Shown here piece after piece: positions 52,850-61,728 of a DNA stretch of 64,000 bases. Position numbers and translations under genes: made by a program. Within the stretch, counting starts at the first letter, position 1, and each line of letters begins with the position of its first letter. The notes beneath the pieces were generated by a model. It saw nothing but the letters and a program-made list of their open reading frames with translations. It made no database searches and had not been told where the DNA came from. The DNA is from Fibrobacter intestinalis (GTDB taxonomy: Bacteria > Fibrobacterota > Fibrobacteria > Fibrobacterales > Fibrobacteraceae), in the NCBI RefSeq assembly GCF_900167415.1, contig NZ_FUWU01000004.1, positions 1-64,000 of the forward strand, read 5' to 3'.

Positions 52850-53904
52850 TATGCGTCCCTCCATTTTTCAAATTCTTTTCGAATCCAGGAATTGGAATAA
52901 AAATGAAGCGTCGTCGATTTCACAATCTGCTTCACATCATCACGGGAAATTTTCACTTTATGGTCTTTATCAAAAAGATGCGAGCAGTCGCCCATGATGG
53001 AAAGATTCTTGGCGGCCATAAAAAGCGGCCACAGGCAGAACAACCGAATCTGCGGATTTCTGCGGGGAATCGTCACCGTATATTCAATCGCATCGGCCAG
53101 ATGTTTCCAAGCTTCAGCGACCAGTTCCTTCATCACGGACGCCCGCGCTTTTTTGTCGGCTTCGGGCAAAAACATAGACGGCGCATCTTCAAAACCATGA
53201 CAATGACAAATCATTTCGGGAACAAAGCAGACCCGGCGTTCCGAATCTTCCCGCACATCCTTGATGATATTCACCAGTTGCAGCGCCAGCCCAAAACTGA
53301 CATCCAGCGTTTTCATTTTTTGCAACCGTTTTTCATCGATCGCCGAATTGTTCGCCGAAAACAAACGGGTTAAAAGTTTGCCGACGATTCCCGCCACATA
53401 GTAGCAGTAACGGGACAAATCCGACATCGTTTCCAAAACAAACCAGCCTTTTTCAAACGAAGCGTCCATCTGCCGAATGGAGTCCGCCATGCCTTGAGTC
53501 ATTTCCACAACCGTGTCGGCGATGGGTTCCGAATAGGAACGGTCAAAAGTCCACAGCAAAGGAACAACAGTTTTCGCATGACAACACAAATCGTAATTCG
53601 GATCATCCGAATGCAGAAAATGAGCCGGAAGCGACTTCACAAAGATGTCCGTCTTTTCTTCTACATCAGCGTCTTTCTGAAAAATGTCCGAAAAAAGGCC
53701 GAGCAAGTGAATTTTTTCTTTTGCGGGCAATACCGAATCGTCTTCCAAGGTGTCGGCAATCCGCAAATAAAGATACGAGAGCAGAACCGATTTGCGCAGA
53801 TTTCCCGAAAGGCGGTTGATATTCAAAGCAAATGTCCGCGATACGAGCTGCAGCATTTTGTCTGCATACTCAAAGCGACTTTTGGCATCCTGTAACTTCA
53901 ACAT
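52849..53904 (-). CDS. Squalene/phytoene synthase family protein
   Basis: This 351-aa head-to-head prenyl synthase homolog has the two Asp-rich motifs: LRIADTLEDD (about 47-56) and QLVNIIKDVREDSERRVCF (about 210-228), plus FALNINRLSG. Either squalene or phytoene could be the product. The family is usually linked to hopanoid or carotenoid pathways, of which no other genes are in view. The stop shares a base with the lspA start. It overlaps the upstream membrane gene by 7 nt. Confidence 0.9.
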   Translation of the reverse strand: MLKLQDAKSRFEYADKMLQLVSRTFALNINRLSGNLRKSVLLSYLYLRIADTLEDDSVLPAKEKIHLLGLFSDIFQKDADVEEKTDIFVKSLPAHFLHSDDPNYDLCCHAKTVVPLLWTFDRSYSEPIADTVVEMTQGMADSIRQMDASFEKGWFVLETMSDLSRYCYYVAGIVGKLLTRLFSANNSAIDEKRLQKMKTLDVSFGLALQLVNIIKDVREDSERRVCFVPEMICHCHGFEDAPSMFLPEADKKARASVMKELVAEAWKHLADAIEYTVTIPRRNPQIRLFCLWPLFMAAKNLSIMGDCSHLFDKDHKVKISRDDVKQIVKSTTLHFYSNSWIRKEFEKWRDA

Positions 53905-54461
53905 GGAAGAGATCCTTTTTCCGAGGCGAAGGCCTGGTTCGACATTTCTTTCAAATATTTAAAAAAACGTTTTTCCGCATCGGCTTTATGCATCGCATCC
54001 CGAAAAGCCCAAGCAGCATGCCCAGCCAAATCATAATCCGACAGCGGATGCCCCGCCTTATCATAAAATTCGCTCTGCTTCCGATATTCCAAAAAATACG
54101 CATCCAATTCCAAGCGATAGACAAAACGCATCGAAAAATTCACGACCGGCCTTGCTAAAATCAGAACGCCTAGAAATAAAAACACAAACCAATACGCCGA
54201 TACCGGATAAAGCCAATAAAGAGTCGACGACGACGACAATGCGGCCAAAACGCAAAGAAGCAACAGGACAAACCGCACCATTATCCGCAATGCGGCGTTT
54301 TTCAACCACCATCCGGGGATGTAACACCACGTTTTTCCCCGCCGAATCTGGTATTTCAGAAACAAAGGGTATGCCAAAAAGCGAGCCCACAAAAATAAAG
54401 CGAGCCACAAAAATAGGGGCAACCAAAAGAATGCCCCAATCCAGTAAACACAATCCATCAT
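53898..54461 (-). CDS. Hypothetical membrane protein
   Basis: This 187-aa protein has an N-terminal hydrophobic helix (about 8-32) and two further TM segments (about 58-77 and 83-105). A soluble C-terminal region of about 80 residues follows, rich in aromatic and charged residues. It has no recognised family. It is first in the operon with the squalene/phytoene synthase, lspA and rluD. It is divergent from dnaA with only 28 bp between the starts. Confidence 0.75.
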   Translation of the reverse strand: MMDCVYWIGAFFWLPLFLWLALFLWARFLAYPLFLKYQIRRGKTWCYIPGWWLKNAALRIMVRFVLLLLCVLAALSSSSTLYWLYPVSAYWFVFLFLGVLILARPVVNFSMRFVYRLELDAYFLEYRKQSEFYDKAGHPLSDYDLAGHAAWAFRDAMHKADAEKRFFKYLKEMSNQAFASEKGSLPC

Positions 54462-54489
54462 ACCCTCAATAATAATTAAATTATACCCT

Positions 54490-55791
54490 ATGAACCCCCT
54501 GCTAGAAAATTGTTTGAATCATTTGCACAGTTTGATTTCGGACTCCGTATTCAACGACTTGTTCGCTCATCTGGAATTGCTTCGAGTAACAGATCGCCGA
54601 GTCTCGGTCCTATTTCCCGCCAACAAGGACATCAAAGCCTACCAGCCATACAAAGCCCTGTTGGAAATGAGCTGGAAAGAAGTCAACGGCCAGCAATTGG
54701 ATTTCGACTTTCAGCACCCTGGGACAACCCCATCCGTTTCCGTCGCATCAAACGAGTTTTGTCAGCCCATTAAACTGGGGGAAGAATTCTGCTTTGAAAA
54801 TTTTGTCGTCGGCGAAAAATCCAAGCTCGCTTTCAACGCGGCCTTTGCCGTTGCCGAAAATCCGGAACACAGCAAATACAACCCCCTTTTTATTTACGGC
54901 GTTTCCGGTCTGGGAAAAACGCATCTGCTCCAAGCAATCGGCATTTATATTTTGGGAAACGCCACGGGGAAAAAAGTACGCTACATTCCCGCGCACGACT
55001 TCCAGCGCGAATACACGGAAAGCATCCGCAACGGCTACACGAACGAGTGGTCATCCTTTTATCGCAATGAAGTCGATGTCCTTTTGATTGACGACATCCA
55101 GAACTGGAGCGGTTCAACGGAAACGCAAAACGAGTTTTTCCATATTTTCAACACGCTGCACCAAGCGGGAAAGCTCATCGTCTTGACCTCCGATGCTCCA
55201 GCAGCCGAAGTGAAAAGCCTTTCCGACCGTCTGGTAAGCCGTTTTTCTTCGGGACTTACGGTCGATATTCAGCCGCCCGCATTTGAAACCCGCGAAGCGA
55301 TTCTCCGCAAGAAAGCGCAGAACAGCCATTTGGATATTCCCGACGACGTATTCGCCTATCTCGCAGAAAATATCGAAGGCAGCGTTCGTCCTCTGGAATC
55401 CGCTATCGTTCGGTTAGCCATGCAGTCCAGCCTTTCCAAGCAGGACATCAACATTTCCATGGCGCGGCAGGTCGTTTCCGAAATCATTCCCAACATCAAA
55501 CGGCGAGTCGGCATCGAATCCGTCATCCATGCGATTTCACAATATTTTGAAGTGCCCGAAGATAAACTTTTAGAAGCGGGGCGGGGAACAAAAGAAGTCG
55601 CCCGCGCGCGGCAAGTCGCCATGTTCCTGATGAAATCTCTGACTACGCTCAGTCTAAAAAGCATTGGAATGCGATTTGGAAACCGCGACCATTCCACGGT
55701 ATTGCACGCCATCAATTCCGTTAAAGAAGAAATGCAAAAGGATGCGGCTTTTGCCCGCACGGTAGAAACGATTAAATCGAACATCCACTGA
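54490..55791 (+). CDS. dnaA: Chromosomal replication initiator protein DnaA
   Basis: This 433-aa AAA+ initiator has Walker A as YGVSGLGKTHLLQ (about 135-147, where most DnaA have GGVG), Walker B LLIDDIQ, the sensor RFSSGLTVDIQPP, and domain IV with the DnaA signature SLKSIGMRFGNRDHSTVLHA binding the DnaA box. Domain I/II is short. The usual neighbour dnaN is absent. The flanks (54462-54489 and 55792-56067) show no cluster of TTATCCACA boxes; there is only one imperfect match near 55805. Confidence 0.95.
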   Translation: MNPLLENCLNHLHSLISDSVFNDLFAHLELLRVTDRRVSVLFPANKDIKAYQPYKALLEMSWKEVNGQQLDFDFQHPGTTPSVSVASNEFCQPIKLGEEFCFENFVVGEKSKLAFNAAFAVAENPEHSKYNPLFIYGVSGLGKTHLLQAIGIYILGNATGKKVRYIPAHDFQREYTESIRNGYTNEWSSFYRNEVDVLLIDDIQNWSGSTETQNEFFHIFNTLHQAGKLIVLTSDAPAAEVKSLSDRLVSRFSSGLTVDIQPPAFETREAILRKKAQNSHLDIPDDVFAYLAENIEGSVRPLESAIVRLAMQSSLSKQDINISMARQVVSEIIPNIKRRVGIESVIHAISQYFEVPEDKLLEAGRGTKEVARARQVAMFLMKSLTTLSLKSIGMRFGNRDHSTVLHAINSVKEEMQKDAAFARTVETIKSNIH

Positions 55792-55932
55792 TTTTCCTTT
55801 CGCTTTCCACAAGACGCGATTCATTTTCGTCACCCGTAAAAATTTTGGACTTATAGGCAAAGCGTCCATCGATTAGTCCGGCAAGCGGTTACCGAGCTTG
55901 CCGAGGTGCACTAACCAAAACTCAGGGTCCGG

Positions 55933-55992
55933 TTGGGAGTTGGAAGTTGGAAGTTGGGAGTTAAAACTGAGAACTGAGAATTGAGAGCTGAG
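55933..55992. repeat. Two adjacent 4x7-nt tandem arrays
   Basis: 55933-55960 is four units of TTGGGAG/TTGGAAG. 55965-55992 is four units of AACTGAG/AATTGAG/AGCTGAG. Both have exactly 7-nt periodicity and sit between dnaA and the next gene. A GGCAAGC/GCTTGCC hairpin (55880-55902) precedes them. Confidence 0.8.
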
Positions 55993-56067
55993 AACTAATT
56001 TAATTGCGAGTATTTGGTGGCGAATCCTCCATAATTCCCAAATTTTAAATGCTATTATTTTTGCTAT

Positions 56068-57198
56068 ATGCTTTTTGAAGAAATCATCCAAAGTCACTAC
56101 AGACCCAGCGAATATCCCGCTTTGGCAAGCCTTGCCGAAGAATGGCAGGACTCACGTCCTTTTGAAGGCCTGAAAATTTTGGTTGCTACTCCTATTTTTC
56201 GCAACACCCTTTTGCAATACGAAGCCCTTTTAGCTGGCGGCGCAGAACTTTATGTCGGACGCGCGGTGGAAAACGCTGCCATTCCCTGCGATTTCGAAAT
56301 CGTCGAACTTCTTCAAGAAAGCGAAATCCCTGTCGTATCGCCAGAAATGGTCTTGGACATGGAACAGGAAGATGAATTTTTCGATTTGATTTTAGATTGC
56401 GCCGGGCAATTTGCGTCCTGCCACCCGAAAATCGGTTTTGTGGAATTGACTCGCGCCGGCATATCCTACTACAACGATTCAGAGTTTCCGGTATTTAATG
56501 CGGACGGAGGCATCATCAAGCGGATCGAAACTTCGCTTGGCACAGGAAACGGCTTTTTTCGTGCGCTCGTTCAGGCGGGATGGACAGAATTCAAAGGGAA
56601 AAAACTACTGGTTTTCGGCAGCGGAAAAGTGGGCTGCGGAATCGCCCTGCAAGGAATTGAAAACGGCTGTGAAGTTTGCACGATAACCGATTTGAATAAA
56701 CGGAACTCCCCCACGGATTTCATCCGGACATTGGAACAGAACGGCGTCCCCCTTGTCAGTAAAGACGACATTCCTTCCGTGCTTCAGGAAATTTCCCAAG
56801 CGGATTTTGTCGTATCGGCAACAGGAAAGAAAAACGCCCTGTCCGGCGAAGAGATTTTTCAAGCGCTTCTACAAACCAAAGCCGTCCTCGCCAATATGGG
56901 CGTCGAAGACGAATTTCCCGAAGATTTTCCGGACGAGCGGGTTTTAAACAATAAAATTGCCATCAACTTTAGCTTAAAAGAGCCGACCCTTTTAAAATAC
57001 CTGGACGCGTCCCTCGCCCTGCATGCCGCCTTGGGAGAACGACTTGTCCTGGAACACAACGAAGCTTTTGAATCGGAATACCTGAACAATCAAGGCCCCC
57101 AAAACCCGCCCGAAGATATTGAACAGAAATTGTTGGGCGTCACCCTTCAAAATGGTGAAATCAGTTCCGAAATTTCCCGGCTGCTGGGACTTTCGTAA
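56068..57198 (+). CDS. S-adenosylhomocysteine hydrolase-like NAD-binding protein
   Basis: This 376-aa protein is similar in layout to adenosylhomocysteinase but shorter than the usual 430-490 aa. An N-terminal segment LKILVATPIFRNTLLQYEALL aligns with the substrate domain. A SLGTGNGFFRAL block stands where SAHH has its DNLYGCR motif, and a Rossmann loop LVFGSGKVGCGIA (about 180-192) binds NAD. The C-terminal Lys/Tyr motif of true SAHH is not clear. It may act on another nucleoside substrate, or be a degenerate SAHH. It stands alone. Confidence 0.7.
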   Translation: MLFEEIIQSHYRPSEYPALASLAEEWQDSRPFEGLKILVATPIFRNTLLQYEALLAGGAELYVGRAVENAAIPCDFEIVELLQESEIPVVSPEMVLDMEQEDEFFDLILDCAGQFASCHPKIGFVELTRAGISYYNDSEFPVFNADGGIIKRIETSLGTGNGFFRALVQAGWTEFKGKKLLVFGSGKVGCGIALQGIENGCEVCTITDLNKRNSPTDFIRTLEQNGVPLVSKDDIPSVLQEISQADFVVSATGKKNALSGEEIFQALLQTKAVLANMGVEDEFPEDFPDERVLNNKIAINFSLKEPTLLKYLDASLALHAALGERLVLEHNEAFESEYLNNQGPQNPPEDIEQKLLGVTLQNGEISSEISRLLGLS

Positions 57199-57213
57199 AA
57201 CCGCCCAAACGGC

Positions 57214-57723
57214 TTACCATTTCGCCAAAGCGTTCGCGATGATTAAATCCTGCAATTTGGCAATCGCCCGGGATTGCCCGTGCCGGTCTTCGGTTTCATT
57301 CTGCAAGACATCATAAGTGCCATCAGCAGAAAGGTTCTCGCCCTTGTAAATCATCTTTTCTTTCACATTGTCATAAAAGCGCACATTGACTTTCATGGTC
57401 ACACGGTAAGTTTCCACTTCCGAAGAACTCGTATAATTTTCGGGTTTGTTCGTGTAGCTCAATAGCGTCAATTCAAAATCGGCATCCGCATCGGAATTCA
57501 CCAGGCGCACACCGCCAGCGTTTTTACGGAACATTTTTTCCACGCTGTCCTTGAGCGTATTTCCCAGAACCGGATCCAACGTTTTATTGTCCACTTCGTG
57601 AATCTGTACCGTTTTAATGTGGCTAGGAAGAGTACTCGCCGTAAAACTATAACAGCCGAAAAGGCCCCCCAAAGAGGCCATCAAAAAAAGAATCAAAATA
57701 CTTTTAACGCGGAGTTTCTTCAT
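57214..57723 (-). CDS. lptE: LptE-family LPS assembly lipoprotein
   Basis: This 169-aa outer-membrane lipoprotein has a hydrophobic signal (residues 9-23), a lipobox at GLFGC (Cys24) and a YSFTASTLPSHIKTVQI block typical of the FCB-group LptE family. LptE plugs LptD in the LPS translocon. It is convergent with the SAHH-like gene and monocistronic. Confidence 0.82.
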   Translation of the reverse strand: MKKLRVKSILILFLMASLGGLFGCYSFTASTLPSHIKTVQIHEVDNKTLDPVLGNTLKDSVEKMFRKNAGGVRLVNSDADADFELTLLSYTNKPENYTSSSEVETYRVTMKVNVRFYDNVKEKMIYKGENLSADGTYDVLQNETEDRHGQSRAIAKLQDLIIANALAKW

Positions 57724-57858
57724 ACTTCAAAAGATAGCTATTCTAAAATCCATCCCAAGAAATTCCAAGAATCAAAGGCGTTCACCGTTTATAAAGGCAA
57801 CAACGACCGCGCGAGATTCTTGAAGCAACCCATGAAATTTTTAGAAGCGGCCCTGACG

Positions 57859-59544
57859 TTATTTTTCTTCGGGAATGATTTCTGCACAAAGAGCCTGCGT
57901 CGCCGTAACCAAGTGCTCCTTGATTTTGCGATAAGAACCCAAAACGTCGGTAAACGTTGTAGTGAGCAGAGGGTCTTCGTTGATTTCAGCGACATGACGC
58001 CAATGCTTGGCACGGCATTCCCGAACCTGCTCCGTAATTTCGCGTCCCTCTCGACGGATTTCGGAAAGCTTTTGCACATTGTGCTGATTGTTCAGAACTG
58101 CGGCGACATCGGCAGCCAACTTGGTCACGCCGTCATGAAGTGCCAAAATATCGTCCTGGTGCGACTTGTCAAACACCACGTTGTGATCCCGCATCCGAAG
58201 CCATAACTTCAGAACCTGCGTCACATAATCCGAAGCCGTTTCCAAATCGTCGCTCATCCGCAACTGACGCTCCGCATCGTTCGCAATGCTTTTGGAAACG
58301 CTCGTTGAAAGAAGGCCGGTCAAAAATTCAATCACCTCGGTTTGCGCCGTGTCCAATTTGTTCTCGTTTTCAAAAATGCGTTCCACAATGCTTTTGTCCG
58401 CTTTGCCGTCGATAACTTGTCGCAAGTCGGTGAGCATATCGCGAACCGTCTGGTTCATCATTTCCATTTCCCGCGCGGATTGCGTGATCGCCGCAAACGG
58501 CGACTTGATAAGCGCCGGATCGAGCTTGGTGACGACAGCGTGCTTCGGCTGCACCTTGTTCGGGAACAACTTGTCTAAAAGGGCAGGAATTTTTCCCGTA
58601 AACGGCAAAAGCACAAGGGTGTTCGCCACGTTAAAAGTCGTGTGATAAAGAGCGATAGCGAGAGTGACATTTTTCGGATCATCCGGATTGGCAATGCCCA
58701 CCGCCGATTCCAAGAACCAGCGCATAAAATGAATTGTCGGATCAAACAAAAGAGTCACCCAGACGGCGCCAAAGATATTGAAAAGCAGATGGAACATCGC
58801 CGCCCGACGAGCATGTCGAGAAGTGTTCACGGCAATCATCAAAGCGGAGATGGTGCAACCGATATTCTGCCCGAGCACCAAGGCCGCCGCCGTATTGAAT
58901 CCGATAAGCCCTTGAGAAGCCAGCACGATGGTAACTCCCAAAGATGCAGAACTCGACTGCATGATTGTCGCCATCAAAAAGCCGACCAGAATGCAAGCGC
59001 AGATACTCGGCAAACTTTCCGCATTGAAAACCGCCAGCGCATTCAAAAAATCCTGATTATTCGAAACCGGAGCAAGCGACACCTTCATCGCGGCAAGCCC
59101 CACAAAAACAAGGCCCACGCCGAGAAGGGCGAGGGCGGAATACTTGAGGCGTTCTTTTTTTGCAAAACAATAGACCAATGCGCAAGCTCCCGCAATCGGC
59201 ATCCCATACTGGTCGATATTCAAAACCAGAACCCAACCGGTAATGGTCGTACCGATATTCGCCCCCATGATGACACCCAAGGTTTGCGACAGCTGCATGA
59301 TTCCCGCATTTACAAATCCGATAACCATCGCCATGGTCACAGCGCTGGACTGAACAAGGCAGGTCACGCCCATGCCGACTAGAACTCCTAGAATGCGGTG
59401 GTTCGTGACCTTGCTGATCAATTTTTGAAGAGTGGGCCCCGCTATCGTTTGAAGTCCCATCGAAAGAAAGCGTAAACCGAGAAGGAAAATGCCAGCACCG
59501 CCAATAAGAAAGACGATGGACTGGGCTATCTGCGAGAATAACAT
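57859..59544 (-). CDS. Na/Pi cotransporter family protein
   Basis: This 561-aa inner-membrane transporter of the NptA/YjbB type has two inverted PNaS repeats with the QSSS signatures: CLVQSSAVTMAMVIGF near 62-77 and IMQSSSASLGVTIVLA near 200. GIMLGANIGTT-like glycine motifs are also present (VIMGANIGTTITGW). The C-terminal about 200 residues form a PhoU-like helical domain. It probably imports or exports phosphate with sodium. There is no pho operon nearby. Confidence 0.92.
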   Translation of the reverse strand: MLFSQIAQSIVFLIGGAGIFLLGLRFLSMGLQTIAGPTLQKLISKVTNHRILGVLVGMGVTCLVQSSAVTMAMVIGFVNAGIMQLSQTLGVIMGANIGTTITGWVLVLNIDQYGMPIAGACALVYCFAKKERLKYSALALLGVGLVFVGLAAMKVSLAPVSNNQDFLNALAVFNAESLPSICACILVGFLMATIMQSSSASLGVTIVLASQGLIGFNTAAALVLGQNIGCTISALMIAVNTSRHARRAAMFHLLFNIFGAVWVTLLFDPTIHFMRWFLESAVGIANPDDPKNVTLAIALYHTTFNVANTLVLLPFTGKIPALLDKLFPNKVQPKHAVVTKLDPALIKSPFAAITQSAREMEMMNQTVRDMLTDLRQVIDGKADKSIVERIFENENKLDTAQTEVIEFLTGLLSTSVSKSIANDAERQLRMSDDLETASDYVTQVLKLWLRMRDHNVVFDKSHQDDILALHDGVTKLAADVAAVLNNQHNVQKLSEIRREGREITEQVRECRAKHWRHVAEINEDPLLTTTFTDVLGSYRKIKEHLVTATQALCAEIIPEEK

Positions 59545-59656
59545 ATTGAGTTCATCCTTATCGTGAACATCTGGTGTAGCTGTTTTCTGCCAAGCGTAAC
59601 ATCGGTTGGATAATTTAGAATTTCAACGGCACCTATCCGAGATATGTTTCCATTTT

Positions 59657-60253
59657 TTACGGCTTTAATTTTTCGGCAAGCTCCAGCACCCGCTTCTGAA
59701 GGTCGGAAATCGTTCCGGAATTTTCAACAAAGCGATAGACGGCGTTGCGAGGCAGAGGATCTTTAGCTTGAACTTGCATCCGGCGTTCCGCATCTTCTTT
59801 TGATAAACCGCGTTTCAACAATCGTTCCAGCCGCACAGCATCCGGAGCTTCCACCACCCAGATTTCGGAAAGGCTTTCGGCAAAATCCGGCCATTTGAAC
59901 AAAAGAGCCCCCTCGACCGCCGCCATCCGGAGCAAATGGGCGTGGTCTTTGGCAATTTCCAGTTTTTCCTCGACTCGGCGACGCAAAAGCGGGTAAACGA
60001 GGGATTCCAAATCCTGAAGGGCAGCGGGTTCCCGAAACACCAGCGAAGCCAAAGCAACCCGGTTCACCATTCCATTTTGAATACAACCGCTTCCAAAACG
60101 CGCCTCGATCCTATTTCGCAATTCCCGAGATTCCGCATAGAGGGCGTGCATTTCCATGTCCAAATCCAGCACTAGGGCGCCCTGCTGTTCCAAAATGACT
60201 CCAACAGCACTTTTACCCGAGCCGATTTTACCGCAAATACCCACTGTCTTCAT
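59657..60253 (-). CDS. coaE: Dephospho-CoA kinase
   Basis: CoaE phosphorylates dephospho-CoA, the last step of CoA synthesis. I start at MKTVGICGKIGSGKSAV (198 aa). The P-loop GKIGSGKS is at 8-15, and the LDLDMEMHAL and YPLLRRRVEE blocks follow. It is a plain minus-strand gene of about normal length. A 76-aa frame just upstream overlaps it by 4 nt but has no coding features I trust. Confidence 0.93.
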   Translation of the reverse strand: MKTVGICGKIGSGKSAVGVILEQQGALVLDLDMEMHALYAESRELRNRIEARFGSGCIQNGMVNRVALASLVFREPAALQDLESLVYPLLRRRVEEKLEIAKDHAHLLRMAAVEGALLFKWPDFAESLSEIWVVEAPDAVRLERLLKRGLSKEDAERRMQVQAKDPLPRNAVYRFVENSGTISDLQKRVLELAEKLKP

Positions 60254-60509
60254 AAGGCAATTTTCCAAAAAGCTTTAACAAAGAAAAATCCAGAGCAACC
60301 GAACAATACAGAATCAAAAAGAACCTCAGCTCCGCCATCCCGGTGAGCGAAGCGGGCAAATTCGTTTGGCCATTTCCGAGTTCCTTGAAAAAACGGCAGC
60401 CACCATCTCCACTTTAAAAAACGAAAAAGCGCGATATGTCGTGGCGGAATTTTTGAAAATGCTTTTTTAGAGGTTGCCATAGCCGGAATTTAACTAAATT
60501 TTGGGCACT

Positions 60510-61394
60510 ATGAGCTTAAAATTTGAAACCCCCATTACCGATGTCCCGCTGTTCCACCAAGGCAAAGTACGCGATATGTACGACCTGGGCGACAGCTTCC
60601 TCATGGTCGCAAGCGACCGTCTTTCCGCATTTGATGTGGTTCTCCCCACCCCGATTCCCGGCAAGGGAAAAATTCTCAACCAGCTTTCCCTCTTCTGGTT
60701 CGAACATCTCGGTATGCCCAACCACCTGATCACCGCCAACGTGGACGAATATCCCGAAGTTCTCCAGAAATACAAGGACTATCTTCGCGGGCGTTCCATG
60801 ATTGTCAAAAAAGCCAAGCGCCATAGCGTCGAATGCATTGTTCGCGGCTACATTGTCGGCTCCGGCTGGAAGGATTACCAGAAAACCGGAAAAATCTGCG
60901 GACACGTTTTGCCGCAGGGATTCGAGCTCTGCCAAAAACTGGAAAAACCGCTCTACACGCCCAGCACCAAGCCGGATGTCGGCCACGATGAAAATATCTC
61001 CTTTGAACAGACTTTTGAAATCGTCGGCGAAAAAGTGGCAACCGATCTCAAGAACATGTCGCTTGACATTTATACGAAAGCGCGCGATTATGCCGCGACC
61101 AAAGGAATCATCCTTGCGGACACCAAATTTGAATTCGGCGAAATCGACGGCAAAACCATCTTGATTGACGAAGTTCTGACTCCGGACTCCAGCCGTTACT
61201 GGCCCGCCGACAAATACCAGGTCGGCAAAAATCAGGAAAGCTTCGATAAGCAGTACGTGCGCGACTGGCTCGAAACTCTCGATTGGGGCAAAACCTATCC
61301 GGGTCCAGAAATTCCGCCCGAAGTCGTGAAAAACACGCTAGCTAAATACGTGGAAATTTTCGTGAAGTTGACAGGCAAACAACCGGAGCTTTAA
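60510..61394 (+). CDS. purC: Phosphoribosylaminoimidazole-succinocarboxamide synthase
   Basis: PurC (SAICAR synthetase) joins CAIR and aspartate using ATP in purine synthesis. The 294-aa product is of the longer, eukaryote-like type. Conserved blocks are GKVRDMYDLGD, VASDRLSAFDVV, CIVRGYIVGSGWKDY and the ILIDEVLTPDSSRYW active-site segment. The start is ATG 60510. No clear Shine-Dalgarno sequence is visible. Confidence 0.95.
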   Translation: MSLKFETPITDVPLFHQGKVRDMYDLGDSFLMVASDRLSAFDVVLPTPIPGKGKILNQLSLFWFEHLGMPNHLITANVDEYPEVLQKYKDYLRGRSMIVKKAKRHSVECIVRGYIVGSGWKDYQKTGKICGHVLPQGFELCQKLEKPLYTPSTKPDVGHDENISFEQTFEIVGEKVATDLKNMSLDIYTKARDYAATKGIILADTKFEFGEIDGKTILIDEVLTPDSSRYWPADKYQVGKNQESFDKQYVRDWLETLDWGKTYPGPEIPPEVVKNTLAKYVEIFVKLTGKQPEL

Positions 61395-61413
61395 GGAATC
61401 CTTTTCAAGGAAG

Positions 61414-61444
61414 GCAGCACTCACAACGAGGGCTGCTTTTTTTG
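61414..61444 (+). terminator. Terminator of purC
   Basis: A GCAGCACTC/GAGGGCTGC stem (one mismatch) has a loop of about 5 nt and is followed by seven T, 20 nt after the purC stop. Confidence 0.75.
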
Positions 61445-61518
61445 TAAGGGCCTTTTCTAAAAAGGATTTTGGAGCATCAGCAGAGTCAGTTACCAGTGCA
61501 AAACATTCGCCGCCAACA

Positions 61519-61548
61519 AAAATCCCCCGGAACTTTGGCTCCGAGGGA
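61519..61548 (-). terminator. Terminator of the feoB operon
   Basis: On the minus strand a CCCTCGGA/TCCGGGGG stem (one G-U pair) with a loop of about 8 nt is followed by ATTTTTG. Confidence 0.7.
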
Positions 61549-61569
61549 TTCTCTATGGCAATGCACTCG

Positions 61570-61728
61570 TCAGTGTTTACACCGGCAACATTTGGAACAT
61601 TTTTGGCTGCAACCGATACAAGCGGGAGCTTGATTCGCTGCGGCATCCCGCATTCTCCGCACCACATACAAAGCCGCACCCACAGCCCAAGCCAAAATAA
61701 ACAGGGTTATCGCTACATTCGCAAGCAT
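61570..61728 (-). CDS. FeoB-associated Cys-rich membrane protein
   Basis: This 52-aa frame overlaps the feoB stop by one base (TGATG). It begins MLANVAITLFILAWAVGAAL, one TM helix, followed by RRMRDAAAN and a compact Cys-rich tail with CIGC, KCSKCC and RCKH (six Cys). Small proteins of exactly this layout (FeoB_associated family) follow feoB in many bacteria. They probably dock with FeoB at the membrane to bind or hand over ferrous iron. A GGAGG ribosome site precedes it. It is short enough to be missed by gene callers. Confidence 0.88.
   Translation of the reverse strand: MLANVAITLFILAWAVGAALYVVRRMRDAAANQAPACIGCSQKCSKCCRCKH

Noticed and set aside
55792-56067. Replication origin next to dnaA
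   Set aside because: I find only one imperfect DnaA box and no AT-rich unwinding element. dnaN is absent. A cumulative GC-skew plot of the whole genome would be needed.
60250-60480. 76-aa minus-strand ORF overlapping the coaE start by ATGA
   Set aside because: The overlap is suggestive, but the Phe/Trp-rich composition, absence of a ribosome site and lack of any recognisable motif make coding unlikely.
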